DNA of 21,304 bases from a virus: positions 1 to 21,304 of the IMG/VR virus record IMGVR_UViG_3300035698_002109; one strand, written 5' to 3'. Below the pieces are notes generated by a model. That model saw only the letters and a list, made by a program, of their open reading frames with translations, made no database searches and had not been told where the DNA came from. How positions within the stretch are numbered: position 1 is the stretch's first letter; each line of letters begins with the position of its first letter. Below are positions 7,343-15,611 of the stretch, piece after piece. Made by a program: the position numbers and the translations under genes.

Positions 7343-7387
7343 TGTGCTTAACTAAGCCGCCGCTGGTTCTTGGGCCAACTTAGTGAG

Positions 7388-8062
7388 CTAGCCAAACGAA
7401 ATGTCCTCTTCATCTGGCTTAGCTACAGCATTGCGTTCGAGTTTCAGTTGCTCGATACACGCCGCCACCTTCTCTGGGTCTGGCTTCAAGAGTTCGGCGT
7501 AGTCAAACTCATCCGCGTCTGGCAGAGAGTCAAGATCGACATGCTTCACATACTCGAAGTCGTCCCCGACACTGCACGACTTGTCAATCTTTGAGCGGTG
7601 AATGTCGAACATTGCGCCACGCAGATTCTGACCCTGTTCGGTCAGCTTGTCGATTCGCCTACGAAGCAACGCTGTTGCGGTCTTATTCGCCACAAACAAT
7701 CGCTTGACGTTCGATCGGGTCTTGCCCGCGTAGTCCACAAACGAAGTGGTGTCAACGATCGTCAGGAACAATGACATCGTACGGCGGTACTCGTCGAACT
7801 TGTCGTGCCATTCGCAAAGGGGGCACGGTTTGCCGGTGGGGGCCAGGCACGTGAACCAGTTCTGCCACGCTTTCTTACCTGTACCGAGCTTCACTCGATG
7901 CTCCCAGATAGCCTTGGCTTTCTGGGCATCGGTCAGGAAGATGACTTTCTTGTCCTCGCCCTGCTTCATCCAGTACCTAATAGCGGATGAATTCCTGTCC
8001 GTAGCGGTATCCATGGGCGTATCCAAGCCCTCTCCTGCCATCCATGCTGGTTGATCGGCCAT
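7388..8062 (-). CDS. ssb: single-stranded DNA-binding protein, zinc-binding, gp32-like
   Basis: This 224-residue protein resembles phage gp32-type single-strand DNA-binding proteins. It has SAIRYWMKQGEDKKVIFL (26-43) as the start of the binding fold, then a zinc motif from H55, C72, C80 and C83 (FTCLAPTGKPCPLC), then strands rich in basic and aromatic residues. The acidic tail PDEEDISFG resembles the protein-binding tip of SSBs. It would coat template DNA and recruit partners. The start needed a choice. An ATG at 8080 makes an ATGA overlap with the primase stop but has no good ribosome site. The ATG at 8062 has AAGGAG 9 bases upstream, so I prefer it; the difference is six residues. The gene lies between the primase and the terminator-like hairpin. 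Confidence 0.85.
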   Translation of the reverse strand: MADQPAWMAGEGLDTPMDTATDRNSSAIRYWMKQGEDKKVIFLTDAQKAKAIWEHRVKLGTGKKAWQNWFTCLAPTGKPCPLCEWHDKFDEYRRTMSLFLTIVDTTSFVDYAGKTRSNVKRLFVANKTATALLRRRIDKLTEQGQNLRGAMFDIHRSKIDKSCSVGDDFEYVKHVDLDSLPDADEFDYAELLKPDPEKVAACIEQLKLERNAVAKPDEEDISFG

Positions 8063-8071
8063 AATCGTGTA

Positions 8072-8077
8072 CTCCTT
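8072..8077 (-). promoter_or_regulatory. Shine-Dalgarno AAGGAG deciding the SSB start
   Basis: AAGGAG on the minus strand lies 9 bases before the ATG at 8062. It overlaps the end of the primase gene and sits just inside the alternative upstream ATG at 8080. It is one of the strongest ribosome sites in the window and supports the downstream start, in keeping with the large amount of SSB a phage needs. Confidence 0.7.
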
Positions 8078-9060
8078 CATGCCCGTAATTGCAATCTACG
8101 TGCGCGGGCATCTTGAAACATGTGGACGAATTGGCTTTTGTTCATTGCGCCTACGTCCTCGGTAGTAAACTGCCCCTTCTGTATAGGGCAACGTCGTTTG
8201 AGCTTCTGGGCGGCCTCCTTGTAGCCCTTTTCACCCGCAGTATCGTTATCATAACACATCAGAACCCGTTTTCCTAGCCCCAGTATTTGGTCCGCTTGCG
8301 CGTCATGCAGCACAGCGGTCCACGTACATACGATGTCGCTGCCCATCCCCATAGCCCACTCGTATGCCTTGAGAATGCACATGAAGCCCTCTACCACGGT
8401 GATGACATCGTTGTCTTCCCGACACTGGTCACCGCCCCCTAGATTCTCTGTTGACTTGAAGCCAAAGTAGTTCTTGTACTTCGGATGCTCATCAATAAGT
8501 GTCCGCCCGACAAGCCCCTTCAGGCCACCTTGCAGATCGCGGGCCGGAAACAACACCCTGCTCAACCGACTATCGTACATGAGGCCAAAGCGACATGCTG
8601 TTGAGAACGGAATGCCTCGCTGCTCCAGATAGGCCATCGCGGGCTTGGCCAGCAGTAATGGGGTGAAGTTCTGTAGCACGTCCTCGTCTAAGACTGGCGT
8701 CTTTGTGGGGGGTGATACCCATTCATCTGAATCCAGCATAGCGGATGCCAGCTTGGTGCGTAGGTCCGGCTTGTCAGAAACAGATAACCTATCTGCTAAT
8801 GCCAAGGCGTCTTCACTACTAGCTAGGCTGCCGTAGGCCCGTACTAGGTGCGCCAGCGTGCCCGACTCCCCGCAGGCGAAGCACTTGAATACCGTGGGGC
8901 ACTTATCGTGCTTGATGCTCAAGCTGGGGTTGTCGTCTTTCTTGTTCTTATGCAGCCACGGTGCCAAGGGGCATGAGATAGACGCCTGCGACTCCGAGCG
9001 AAACATCGCATCGGTCACACCTATCTGGCGCAGTATTTGCATGAGTTCGCGTGGAGTCAT
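8077..9060 (-). CDS. DnaG-like DNA primase
   Basis: This 327-residue primase makes RNA primers for DNA synthesis. The N-terminal zinc site fits a CHC2-type arrangement (C30, H37, C60, C63; FKCFACGESG). The Toprim core has VVEGF with E224 and CYDNDTAGEKGY with D271 and D273, as in DnaG. It is much shorter than a cellular DnaG (roughly 580 residues) and seems to lack most of the C-terminal helicase-binding domain, as in many phage primases. The ATG starts one base after the DnaB-like helicase stop, so the two are made together. The ribosome site (AGGTT) is modest. The stop overlaps an ATG just before the SSB gene. Confidence 0.9.
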   Translation of the reverse strand: MTPRELMQILRQIGVTDAMFRSESQASISCPLAPWLHKNKKDDNPSLSIKHDKCPTVFKCFACGESGTLAHLVRAYGSLASSEDALALADRLSVSDKPDLRTKLASAMLDSDEWVSPPTKTPVLDEDVLQNFTPLLLAKPAMAYLEQRGIPFSTACRFGLMYDSRLSRVLFPARDLQGGLKGLVGRTLIDEHPKYKNYFGFKSTENLGGGDQCREDNDVITVVEGFMCILKAYEWAMGMGSDIVCTWTAVLHDAQADQILGLGKRVLMCYDNDTAGEKGYKEAAQKLKRRCPIQKGQFTTEDVGAMNKSQFVHMFQDARARRLQLRA

Positions 9061-9061
9061 G

Positions 9062-10342
9062 TTAGAACCTAATCATTCCGTCGTCGTGGGCCGCACTCGG
9101 GGTGTCGTCGCCCTCGCACTCCTCGAAGTTCATTGCGTCCATATCCCAATTGATGTAGCACTTTGGTTTAATGGTGTCCGCATCCCGCATTTTGAGGGTG
9201 TGCAGCTCCATACGCTTCACCAGTCGCAGGTCGTCATCCTGGTACAGCCCCAACAGTACGTCGGGGTCGATGGTCCACTCTTTACCGTACCGGACATTCC
9301 ACCCGCGAACGTGATTGTCGTCCTTCTTCGCGGCACCTGTTTCATTGCTGTCGCCAAACTGCGTGGTGACCACCCATGGGATGTTGGTCATCTCGCCCGC
9401 AAGCTGCAAACCCCCCACGACCTTGACCGTCTTGTCCCAGTTATTGCTGCTACCCGGTGCCTCTAGTCGATACCCGCCGTCAATGATTACTAGCTCGGGG
9501 TGATGCTCGTACACCAATGCAGATACGTCGTGTACGGTCCTGACTATCTTCTTGTCTGCTATCAGGATGTCAGAAGTGGTTTCTTCCCGCACCTTGAGAA
9601 CCTCGTCCTTCCAGCGTGCCTCGGTAAGCATGTCCATCTCGGCGTCCCGCAACGTGCCGAACGGAATCTTGTACCGGATGGCGTCTATTCTACGGGCGAT
9701 GCGGGCAGCGTTCATCTCCATCGTTACCAACAGCACACGCTTACCCAGCACGTTCGCAGCATGGTCGGCGGCTAGGCAAGATACCCACGATTTTCCTACG
9801 CCTGTCATACCCGCGATCACATGCAGACAACCGTCTACCCAGCCTTGAATGTTATGGTTGATCGTGGGCCACATCGTAGGCATACCCACTACCCCACCGA
9901 CTGCCTTTGCTGCTAGATAGGACTCCACCCGACTCTCACCGGATGTCTCGTAGCTCTCGACCTGACCCCCGATAGTGCGGGACTTGAGTTCCACCGCTGA
10001 TTCAATGATGTTGTCCAGGGCCGCATCGGGATCGCGGGCGTCGATGCTGCGGATAGTCTGCTCTAGCGTCTTCTCTAAGGCGTTTGCAAGGGACCGCTTC
10101 CGCACCTTGTCAGCGATATAGTTGAATGGGTCGGTCTCTTCCGGCAGCGAGGCCTTAATGTTCTCCTCAACAATGGCTACAGACGGATATGTACTGTGGG
10201 CGGCTACGAAGTCTGCCACGAAGTCGAGGGCTGTGCGGGCCTCTTCTTGTAGGTCATCACGAGACAGCATGTGCCTCTTAAGGCCCGCAAGCTCTTCCTC
10301 TGCTAGTACCGCCTTAACTAGTCGTCGGCCTAGATTATCCAT
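9062..10342 (-). CDS. DnaB-like replicative helicase
   Basis: This 426-residue hexameric-type helicase has an N-terminal helical domain (about 1-120), then a RecA-like ATPase core: Walker A GMTGVGKS (178-185), TMEM with catalytic E209, Walker B VIIDGG (285-290) and a TTQFG strand with sensor Q328. It would unwind the fork with the primase encoded just downstream and the loader upstream. Walker B reads IIDGG where DnaB usually has IDYLQ, and the sensor motif is TTQFG rather than SQLNR, so it is a divergent member. The end is acidic and finishes DDGMIRF. GAGGA lies about 6 bases before the ATG. The start overlaps the preceding small gene by 8 bases. Confidence 0.9.
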   Translation of the reverse strand: MDNLGRRLVKAVLAEEELAGLKRHMLSRDDLQEEARTALDFVADFVAAHSTYPSVAIVEENIKASLPEETDPFNYIADKVRKRSLANALEKTLEQTIRSIDARDPDAALDNIIESAVELKSRTIGGQVESYETSGESRVESYLAAKAVGGVVGMPTMWPTINHNIQGWVDGCLHVIAGMTGVGKSWVSCLAADHAANVLGKRVLLVTMEMNAARIARRIDAIRYKIPFGTLRDAEMDMLTEARWKDEVLKVREETTSDILIADKKIVRTVHDVSALVYEHHPELVIIDGGYRLEAPGSSNNWDKTVKVVGGLQLAGEMTNIPWVVTTQFGDSNETGAAKKDDNHVRGWNVRYGKEWTIDPDVLLGLYQDDDLRLVKRMELHTLKMRDADTIKPKCYINWDMDAMNFEECEGDDTPSAAHDDGMIRF

Positions 10343-10595
10343 TGGCTTCCTCTAGCGAGGCTTGATTATCAGCCCGTGCCCAAATACCTTGTTGTGTAAT
10401 CCGCACCCTCCACAGGTGGCCGTCATCGCCGATAATCACTAAGCCGCGACGTGCGAGGTTGTCGATATCATCTTCAAAGCCGACAAGCGTGCCTGCCACA
10501 AGGTCTTGATCCTTGTTGAGCCAACCTTCATGCCGTTGACATCGTGACAGAACTGTGAGTTCTCCGCGTGTCAGATGTCGTGTGTGTTGAGTCAT
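10335..10595 (-). CDS. small winged-helix-like protein
   Basis: This 86-residue protein has LTRGELTVLSRCQ (8-20), a helical middle, then NLARRGLVIIGDDGHLWRVR (46-65) leading to ITQQGIWAR. A 'helix, LxxxGLV, strand, turn, strand, T..G' order is typical of winged-helix domains in MarR or PadR-like proteins, so DNA or protein binding is likely. It sits between the loader block and the DnaB-like helicase. The ATG has GGAGG 7 bases upstream and overlaps the previous stop (ATGA). A transcription or replication regulator is possible; I cannot name a family. Confidence 0.7.
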   Translation of the reverse strand: MTQHTRHLTRGELTVLSRCQRHEGWLNKDQDLVAGTLVGFEDDIDNLARRGLVIIGDDGHLWRVRITQQGIWARADNQASLEEANG

Positions 10596-10963
10596 CGCGT
10601 CGCCTCCGCATTCTTCATCGCCGCAACGGCCTGCCTTGCGTTATCAAGAACCTCGCCAACACGATATACACCCTCATCAATTGATCCCGTCGAGTTGGTT
10701 ACGCCGTTTGCGGCCGATTCAGGTAGGCCTGTCTCGTTGTCGATCACTAGCAACACTTCGCGAAGTGCCTTCACCGCAGCCCGATCGTGCTCGCCACCAG
10801 GCGTTATGATCGTGTATCCAAGGGATGTCATATCATCAATGGTGTTGATTAGCGTTTGTATGGCGAGTGTTTCGTAGTCTTCCCAGTGCTCGTCGTCGCA
10901 CTCGTGGCCCATCATGTACGTTAGCTTCGCAATTTCTGTGATTTGTTGGTAGGTCAACGCCAT
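10592..10963 (-). CDS. hypothetical protein between helicase loader and helicase genes
   Basis: The gene encodes 123 mostly helical residues with an acidic N-terminal third (HECDDEHWEDYETLA) and a middle segment, LGYTIITPGGEHDRAAVKAL. I recognise no domain, and there is no signal or membrane segment. I chose the ATG at 10963-10961 because GGAG lies 8 bases before it. A TTG start 21 bases upstream would touch the loader stop but lacks a ribosome site. The stop overlaps the next ATG (ATGA). Its place between the DnaC-like and DnaB-like genes suggests a replication accessory role, by context only. Confidence 0.68.
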   Translation of the reverse strand: MALTYQQITEIAKLTYMMGHECDDEHWEDYETLAIQTLINTIDDMTSLGYTIITPGGEHDRAAVKALREVLLVIDNETGLPESAANGVTNSTGSIDEGVYRVGEVLDNARQAVAAMKNAEATR

Positions 10964-10980
10964 CGCATCGTCTCCGTGTA

Positions 10981-11583
10981 TCAACTGCTAATGTCCTCGA
11001 ACTGCTCTTTGATATGTTCTCTGATATCTGCTCTGAAGTCGTGGCCCGCGATCTGGATGGGCAGGACGGCTTCTGTCAAGACGGCGGCTAGCGCGGGATA
11101 CTGGGTCTTGAACTTCTTGGGCGAGAGATTCGTTGTGCAAACGGTTGCACGCTTTGCCCCGATCCTCTCACGTATCAGCCTCTCGAAGTGCCAGTCCCGC
11201 TTATCCCCGAACAGGATGATCTCGTCCACTACCAGCAGGGGTGCGGTGATTGCGCGTTCAATCACCGTATAATCTGCGTCGAATCGGGTGTTGTTGATGT
11301 AGAAGCCGGGAATCTCTGCCGCACTTACCCACAGACCGATCTTACCATAGGTGGCGGCTGCTTTCAAGAGGATGCTGCCGAGGGCTGACTTTCCCGATGA
11401 GTATTCGCCGAACAACAGCAACCCGACACCTTCGTGCAGGTTCGTCTCGATGTCTTCGATATACTTGAGGATGTGCGCCTTGTGAGCACACGTGTCGGGG
11501 ATGGCCGCGAGATTACATCCCTGATGCAGCTTCGGAATCAGCATCCGATCCAGGTGTTCCTGCGTCAGTTGATACTTGGTCAT
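10981..11583 (-). CDS. DnaC-like AAA+ helicase loader
   Basis: This 200-residue AAA+ ATPase has Walker A GEYSSGKS (59-66), Walker B LLVVDEI (116-122) and a sensor TTNLSP (150-155). It ends in a conserved-looking helical lid. This compact DnaC/IstB-type layout fits loading the replicative helicase onto DNA, and a DnaB-like helicase is encoded two small genes downstream. I chose the ATG at 11583-11581, which has GAGGA about 6 bases upstream. A GTG 24 bases earlier overlaps the stop of the initiator gene and lacks a site. Alone, the motifs could also fit an IstB transposition ATPase, but no transposase is present. Confidence 0.87.
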   Translation of the reverse strand: MTKYQLTQEHLDRMLIPKLHQGCNLAAIPDTCAHKAHILKYIEDIETNLHEGVGLLLFGEYSSGKSALGSILLKAAATYGKIGLWVSAAEIPGFYINNTRFDADYTVIERAITAPLLVVDEIILFGDKRDWHFERLIRERIGAKRATVCTTNLSPKKFKTQYPALAAVLTEAVLPIQIAGHDFRADIREHIKEQFEDISS

Positions 11584-11600
11584 TCGTTTCCTCACGTTAT

Positions 11601-12464
11601 CTACCACCCGACACTGGCGGGTTCTTCTACTTCAGCGGCACGGTTCGTTACTGAATCTGCCCGCGCTCGGGGTGCGGGTAGGCCTTCTTCCACATATAGG
11701 AGGATGCGAGGCCATATCTTGCTGGAGCCCACCAAGTGGAAGGATTCCCTGCCGTCTAAGCGCATGGCATCCTTGATCGTATCCCAATTGGTGAACATGA
11801 ACTCGATGGCCTTAGCCGTCTTATCCCCGCTGCCATTCGCCCACTTCACTGCCCGCGATACATACACGTGGGTCACGGCGTGGGGATTGGAGGCGCCTTC
11901 AGATACGAGTGGGGCATCCTCACCGTACTTCTTTCGGTACAGACTCTTGAACAGTAGGATGATATCCTTGGCCCGCGTTTCCTTGGGCCTGAAGTCCGAC
12001 ATCGCCAAAGAGGCAAACTTCTGCTCCACGTCTGCCCGACTCTTGTCCACGACAGGGCTCTTTGCCAGCATCCTTGCCCGGTCTTCTTGGACCTTGGCAA
12101 GCATGATGTCTGCGGGTGAGCGGGTATCTTCCTGCTCATCTGAACCCACGTTATCGGCCAGCCACACTAGCTCATTATCCTTGATCTCGCCAAGTAGGAA
12201 CCCGGAAGGGCTCTTTTGTATCCACCCGCGCTTGACGAGTTCCGTCTGCACCCTCGCGATAGTGGGTTGGGGCATGCCCACTTTCTCGGCTAGTTTGTCC
12301 AAAGGTTCTCCCGATATCAGTTTCAGATCGACTTTTGCTATCTTCGCGGTCGCTGTCTCGCCGCTTTGGGCCTCGGCCCGCATCGCTAGATAGCAGACCA
12401 AGGCATCATTGGACGTGTGCAACCACTCAGTTGAACGTACCAACTGCAAGGGTAGTTTCAGCAT
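11601..12464 (-). CDS. winged-helix replication initiator-like protein
   Basis: This 287-residue protein has an N-terminal winged-helix domain. EPLDKLAEKVGMPQPTIARV (53-72) gives a helix-turn-helix, followed by LVKRGWIQKS and a strand. A charged linker (about 105-160) leads to a helical C-terminal domain (VKWANGSGDKTAKAIEFMF and on) resembling the ends of phage DnaD- or O-like initiators. It lies just before the DnaC-like loader, as initiators do in many phages, so origin binding is a fair inference. A transcription regulator is the alternative. GAGGA lies 6 bases before the ATG. I saw no clear iterons inside the gene. It starts only 10 bases after the tail hub gene. Confidence 0.7.
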   Translation of the reverse strand: MLKLPLQLVRSTEWLHTSNDALVCYLAMRAEAQSGETATAKIAKVDLKLISGEPLDKLAEKVGMPQPTIARVQTELVKRGWIQKSPSGFLLGEIKDNELVWLADNVGSDEQEDTRSPADIMLAKVQEDRARMLAKSPVVDKSRADVEQKFASLAMSDFRPKETRAKDIILLFKSLYRKKYGEDAPLVSEGASNPHAVTHVYVSRAVKWANGSGDKTAKAIEFMFTNWDTIKDAMRLDGRESFHLVGSSKIWPRILLYVEEGLPAPRARADSVTNRAAEVEEPASVGW

Positions 12465-12474
12465 GTGGTCCTCG

Positions 12475-13899
12475 TTAGGGGGCGAACTGTTCTATGTCGA
12501 GTGCCATCGTTACTTCTGCACTCGTAGCATTATAGCTGATTCCCAGCCCGCGTACAACCCCGTCCACCTGCGTTATGTTACCGGGTGGATAGAAGGTCAC
12601 GCGGCGATTCAGGTCCAGCTCGGTAAGCAGTGAGGGTATGTACGAGGTGCGTACCCGCCACGTGTTCTCTGCCTGCTTGTACTCCAACAGTGCCCGGTTG
12701 CCGATCAGCGTGGCAATAGCCTCACTCAAGATGTAGGAGTTGTCGATCTCCCGCCACCGGACGCCAAAGCGGCTGACGAGTGTGGCGTCTGATACCTCAA
12801 TGTCAATGCGGTCCCGCTCGGGCTCCACGGCGGACAGTTGTGAGCGTTGGGCAATCTGCTGAATGCGAGTAGTCGGCGTAGACACTGCCCCTACGGAGCC
12901 AAGGATTTGAGCGTTTGATGGCTTGGGGTTAGGCCGCAGCCCGACACCGAAGGACTCGATCTGGGACTCGCGTTCCTTGTTGCCTGTCACCGTCAAGTTG
13001 ACCGAGTAGTCCCCAGGCAGCCACCACGTACTGAAGACGAACTTGATCGTCGCGGTATTGGGGTAGAAGGAATCCAGCCCTACAAACGAGGCGGTGACTC
13101 CCGGCGTTGTACTCGTGTACTCTGCACTCTGCCACACGTAGTCGGGCTGTGTGGACTGGAAGGTGACTAGCTGCTGTATGCCAAGTGACGATGCGCTGAA
13201 GTGGAAGTCGAAGTTTCCGGTGTACAGAGTAGTTGCGAGGGCGGGATCACTTTGGTCTTCCCAGCCGCCCCGCACTCTGACGCGGGAGTAGGGATCGTCG
13301 CTATTGGACGATGCCGCAGCGGATATGATGTACTTGTCGTCGAGGTCGAACACCGGGTCGCTGCCTACCGTGTATTCCTCGGCCACCAACACGCCGTCTG
13401 ACCGTACGAACATCTCCTGCATGTTGGCTTGTGTAATCAGCCGCAAGGCCTCGGTGATGCTGTTCTCGACCACGATGATGCGCGTCCACTCGAAACCTGA
13501 TCCAGATTTATCCGACGTGGAGAAGTCTACGAAGTCCGAGGAGATGCTGCCATACGTAGTAACCAAGGCTTCCAGCACGGTTTGAGCATTCGCGTTGTCG
13601 AACTCCTTGGTAAATGCGGGCTTCTTCTCCAGCGTACCGAAGAACGAGGCGCACTGAAGTGCGATCTGCTCATTACCCAAAGCATCGAACGTAGGTTGAG
13701 CGTTCATTACAACGCCGTGGAACCACTTGCGTATGGTGCTGTCGATGTCAGTGAATAGCTCGATTTGCTCCCACGTAAGGTCTGCGGGATCATACTTCGC
13801 CGCTGAATTGGCTAACAGGACATTAGCCGTGGCGCCCCCGTCCATCGACAGGTTGACGTCCCACGATACTACATCAATAACATCGGGTGTGAAGGTCAT
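12475..13899 (-). CDS. baseplate hub / tail-tip protein (gp27-like)
   Basis: This 474-residue structural protein fits the gp27-like tail-hub fold. The N-terminal beta domain is rich in aspartate and asparagine (residues 1-70). It is followed by ASFFGTLEKKPAF and a helix, NAQTVLEALVTTYG (103-116), as in hub domain 2. A long beta-rich middle comes next, and the end, VDGVVRGLGISYNATSAEV (446-464), is a closing strand pattern common in such hubs. It would sit at the tail tip around the injection channel. The ATG overlaps the GT4 gene's stop in ATGA, although that neighbour is not structural, and GGGGT precedes it. The call rests on pattern and context rather than catalytic residues. Confidence 0.7.
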   Translation of the reverse strand: MTFTPDVIDVVSWDVNLSMDGGATANVLLANSAAKYDPADLTWEQIELFTDIDSTIRKWFHGVVMNAQPTFDALGNEQIALQCASFFGTLEKKPAFTKEFDNANAQTVLEALVTTYGSISSDFVDFSTSDKSGSGFEWTRIIVVENSITEALRLITQANMQEMFVRSDGVLVAEEYTVGSDPVFDLDDKYIISAAASSNSDDPYSRVRVRGGWEDQSDPALATTLYTGNFDFHFSASSLGIQQLVTFQSTQPDYVWQSAEYTSTTPGVTASFVGLDSFYPNTATIKFVFSTWWLPGDYSVNLTVTGNKERESQIESFGVGLRPNPKPSNAQILGSVGAVSTPTTRIQQIAQRSQLSAVEPERDRIDIEVSDATLVSRFGVRWREIDNSYILSEAIATLIGNRALLEYKQAENTWRVRTSYIPSLLTELDLNRRVTFYPPGNITQVDGVVRGLGISYNATSAEVTMALDIEQFAP

Positions 13900-15611
13900 C
13901 GGAACCCCGCAGGTACTTGGTCTGGACTTTGGCTGTGCCAGATTTGGAAGGGAAGCATTGGAATCGACGCGCCGGACGATACGATGTTCTCAATGTCTAC
14001 TCGTCTGTGCATCCCGCGTTCTCCGAGCATCGCGTTGAACTTCTGGGTGTCAACAGGAGTGTCACTAAACGTGGGCATGTAGCCGTGCTTAATAATCATC
14101 CACGGGGATCGTGCCAAGGCGTCAACCAGTTTGTCCCAATCCTCCTCGGGTACCTGCGGGAGACTGTCCCATAGAATTGTAACCGCCGAGAGTGGGGTGG
14201 GGTCTGTGTATGACCCCACTACATGTGTCCACTTATTGCTATGAGGTGTCGCAAAAGTAGCTGTGTGGCCACACGTCTCGTATCCGGTCACCCGCAACCC
14301 GCTATAGGTCAGGACATCCACGGGCTCACCGAGGAACGTGCCGAAGACCTTAACTGATGCGTGGGGATCAACTCGCTTGCACACATTGGCGATTAGCACT
14401 CGTGCATTGTGCTCGGTACGTTGGTGGAACCAGCCGTAGCGATACTTCGTATATCGAGGTACGTAGGACTCTCTGTTGATTACGGAGTCCCACTCGTCGA
14501 TCATCTTCTGTGGCTGGAACTTGTCGGCCTGGGCCACACCATCTTGTCGAAGCTGCTCGTAGGCCTTCTTGTCCCGCAACAGTTCAACCGTACGCTCGAC
14601 GGCTCCGACCACGCTGGCATCGCCAAACATGGCATCGAATCGCAACGTGTGCCCGGCAATCGGCACAAGGCTCTTGGACGCTTGCCCCAGCACTTCTGGG
14701 AAGGCGGTATGATTTGGAGCGATGTTTGGGCACCCGCAAGCCATGGCCTCTAAGCTTGGAATGCCCAGTCCTTCGCCCTCGCTCATCGAGACTCGGAAGT
14801 CGGACATCTGGTAAAGTTCGGCAATATCCTCGTTGGGGATGTACTTCTGCCAGTCGAAGTCGGTGAATACCACGTGTTGGGCGACTCCGAAGATGGCTGC
14901 GGTCTTCTCTAAGTCGTGCCCAAAGGGAGGCCCGCCAACCTTGGGCGTGTTTGCAATCAGTTGCACTGGCCAGCCCGCATCGTGCAGGCGCCTCACGTAG
15001 TCGAAGACCTTATCCCATCGCTTACGCTGATGGTTACGGTCCACCGCCACGATCACGGTCTTCGAGGACACGTCCGCGTTGAGTTTGTGCGACCACTTCT
15101 CCCGCAACGCGATCTGCTGCCCCTCAGATACGGGGTTGTAGATCGCGGGGTCGATAGAGTGATAAATCGTGCCGTAGCCACCAATTCCGGCATCTGCCCA
15201 CAGCTTACGGCTGTATTCAGACACATGAACGATATTCTCAGAGGGGAACTCGGCAAACATCTCCTCGACACCGATGGGCAGGCTCACACCCTCCCACGGC
15301 AACCACAGATACATAGGACAGTTCTGGGGGATAGCCCGACTCTGCATCAACCCACCGAGGGCGTGCATGTGGCTGAATGCGATGCAGACATCGGGTTGTA
15401 CACGGGTAATGATGGAGTCGATACCGGGAGCATCCATCTCGCTAACGAACCACTCGGTCAGCCCGACAACATCATCTGCGTCGGGTGGCCTAATCGCGCC
15501 TAAGACGTGTACATCGTGGCCTTTAGCAATCAGGCCGTGGGCCAGAATTTTACTCTGCGTCCCGAACCCGCTGGGGGTCTGGAGGCTATCCGATATGAGG
15601 GCTACTTTCAT
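13896..15611 (-). CDS. GT4-family glycosyltransferase with an extra C-terminal domain
   Basis: The first 380 of 571 residues form a GT-B glycosyltransferase. GFGTQSKILAHGL (15-27) and GHDVHVL (31-37) build the acceptor half. VDRNHQRKRWD (190-200) begins the donor half, and EGEGLGIPSLEAMACGCP (278-295) holds the E-x7-E pair (E280, E288) that binds the nucleotide sugar. After about residue 395 a second segment begins, with RVLIANV, a WTHVVGSYTD strand (461-470) and a helix ending in WMIIKHGYM (504-512). It looks like a Rossmann-type, possibly degenerate methyltransferase half. The start overlaps the GT9 gene by 26 bases, with GGAG upstream. It would transfer a sugar in the same pathway as its neighbours; donor and acceptor are unknown. 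Confidence 0.83.
   Translation of the reverse strand: MKVALISDSLQTPSGFGTQSKILAHGLIAKGHDVHVLGAIRPPDADDVVGLTEWFVSEMDAPGIDSIITRVQPDVCIAFSHMHALGGLMQSRAIPQNCPMYLWLPWEGVSLPIGVEEMFAEFPSENIVHVSEYSRKLWADAGIGGYGTIYHSIDPAIYNPVSEGQQIALREKWSHKLNADVSSKTVIVAVDRNHQRKRWDKVFDYVRRLHDAGWPVQLIANTPKVGGPPFGHDLEKTAAIFGVAQHVVFTDFDWQKYIPNEDIAELYQMSDFRVSMSEGEGLGIPSLEAMACGCPNIAPNHTAFPEVLGQASKSLVPIAGHTLRFDAMFGDASVVGAVERTVELLRDKKAYEQLRQDGVAQADKFQPQKMIDEWDSVINRESYVPRYTKYRYGWFHQRTEHNARVLIANVCKRVDPHASVKVFGTFLGEPVDVLTYSGLRVTGYETCGHTATFATPHSNKWTHVVGSYTDPTPLSAVTILWDSLPQVPEEDWDKLVDALARSPWMIIKHGYMPTFSDTPVDTQKFNAMLGERGMHRRVDIENIVSSGASIPMLPFQIWHSQSPDQVPAGFR

Noticed and set aside
10981-11583. An IstB-type transposition ATPase and hence an insertion sequence
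   Set aside because: No transposase or terminal inverted repeats are seen, and the adjacent initiator and DnaB-like genes make a helicase loader the simpler reading.
11434-12393. A 319-codon open frame on the plus strand, the longest on that strand
   Set aside because: It lies antisense to the loader and initiator genes and spans their boundary. Its product is serine-rich with no domain, and the minus-strand genes have clear motifs and ribosome sites.
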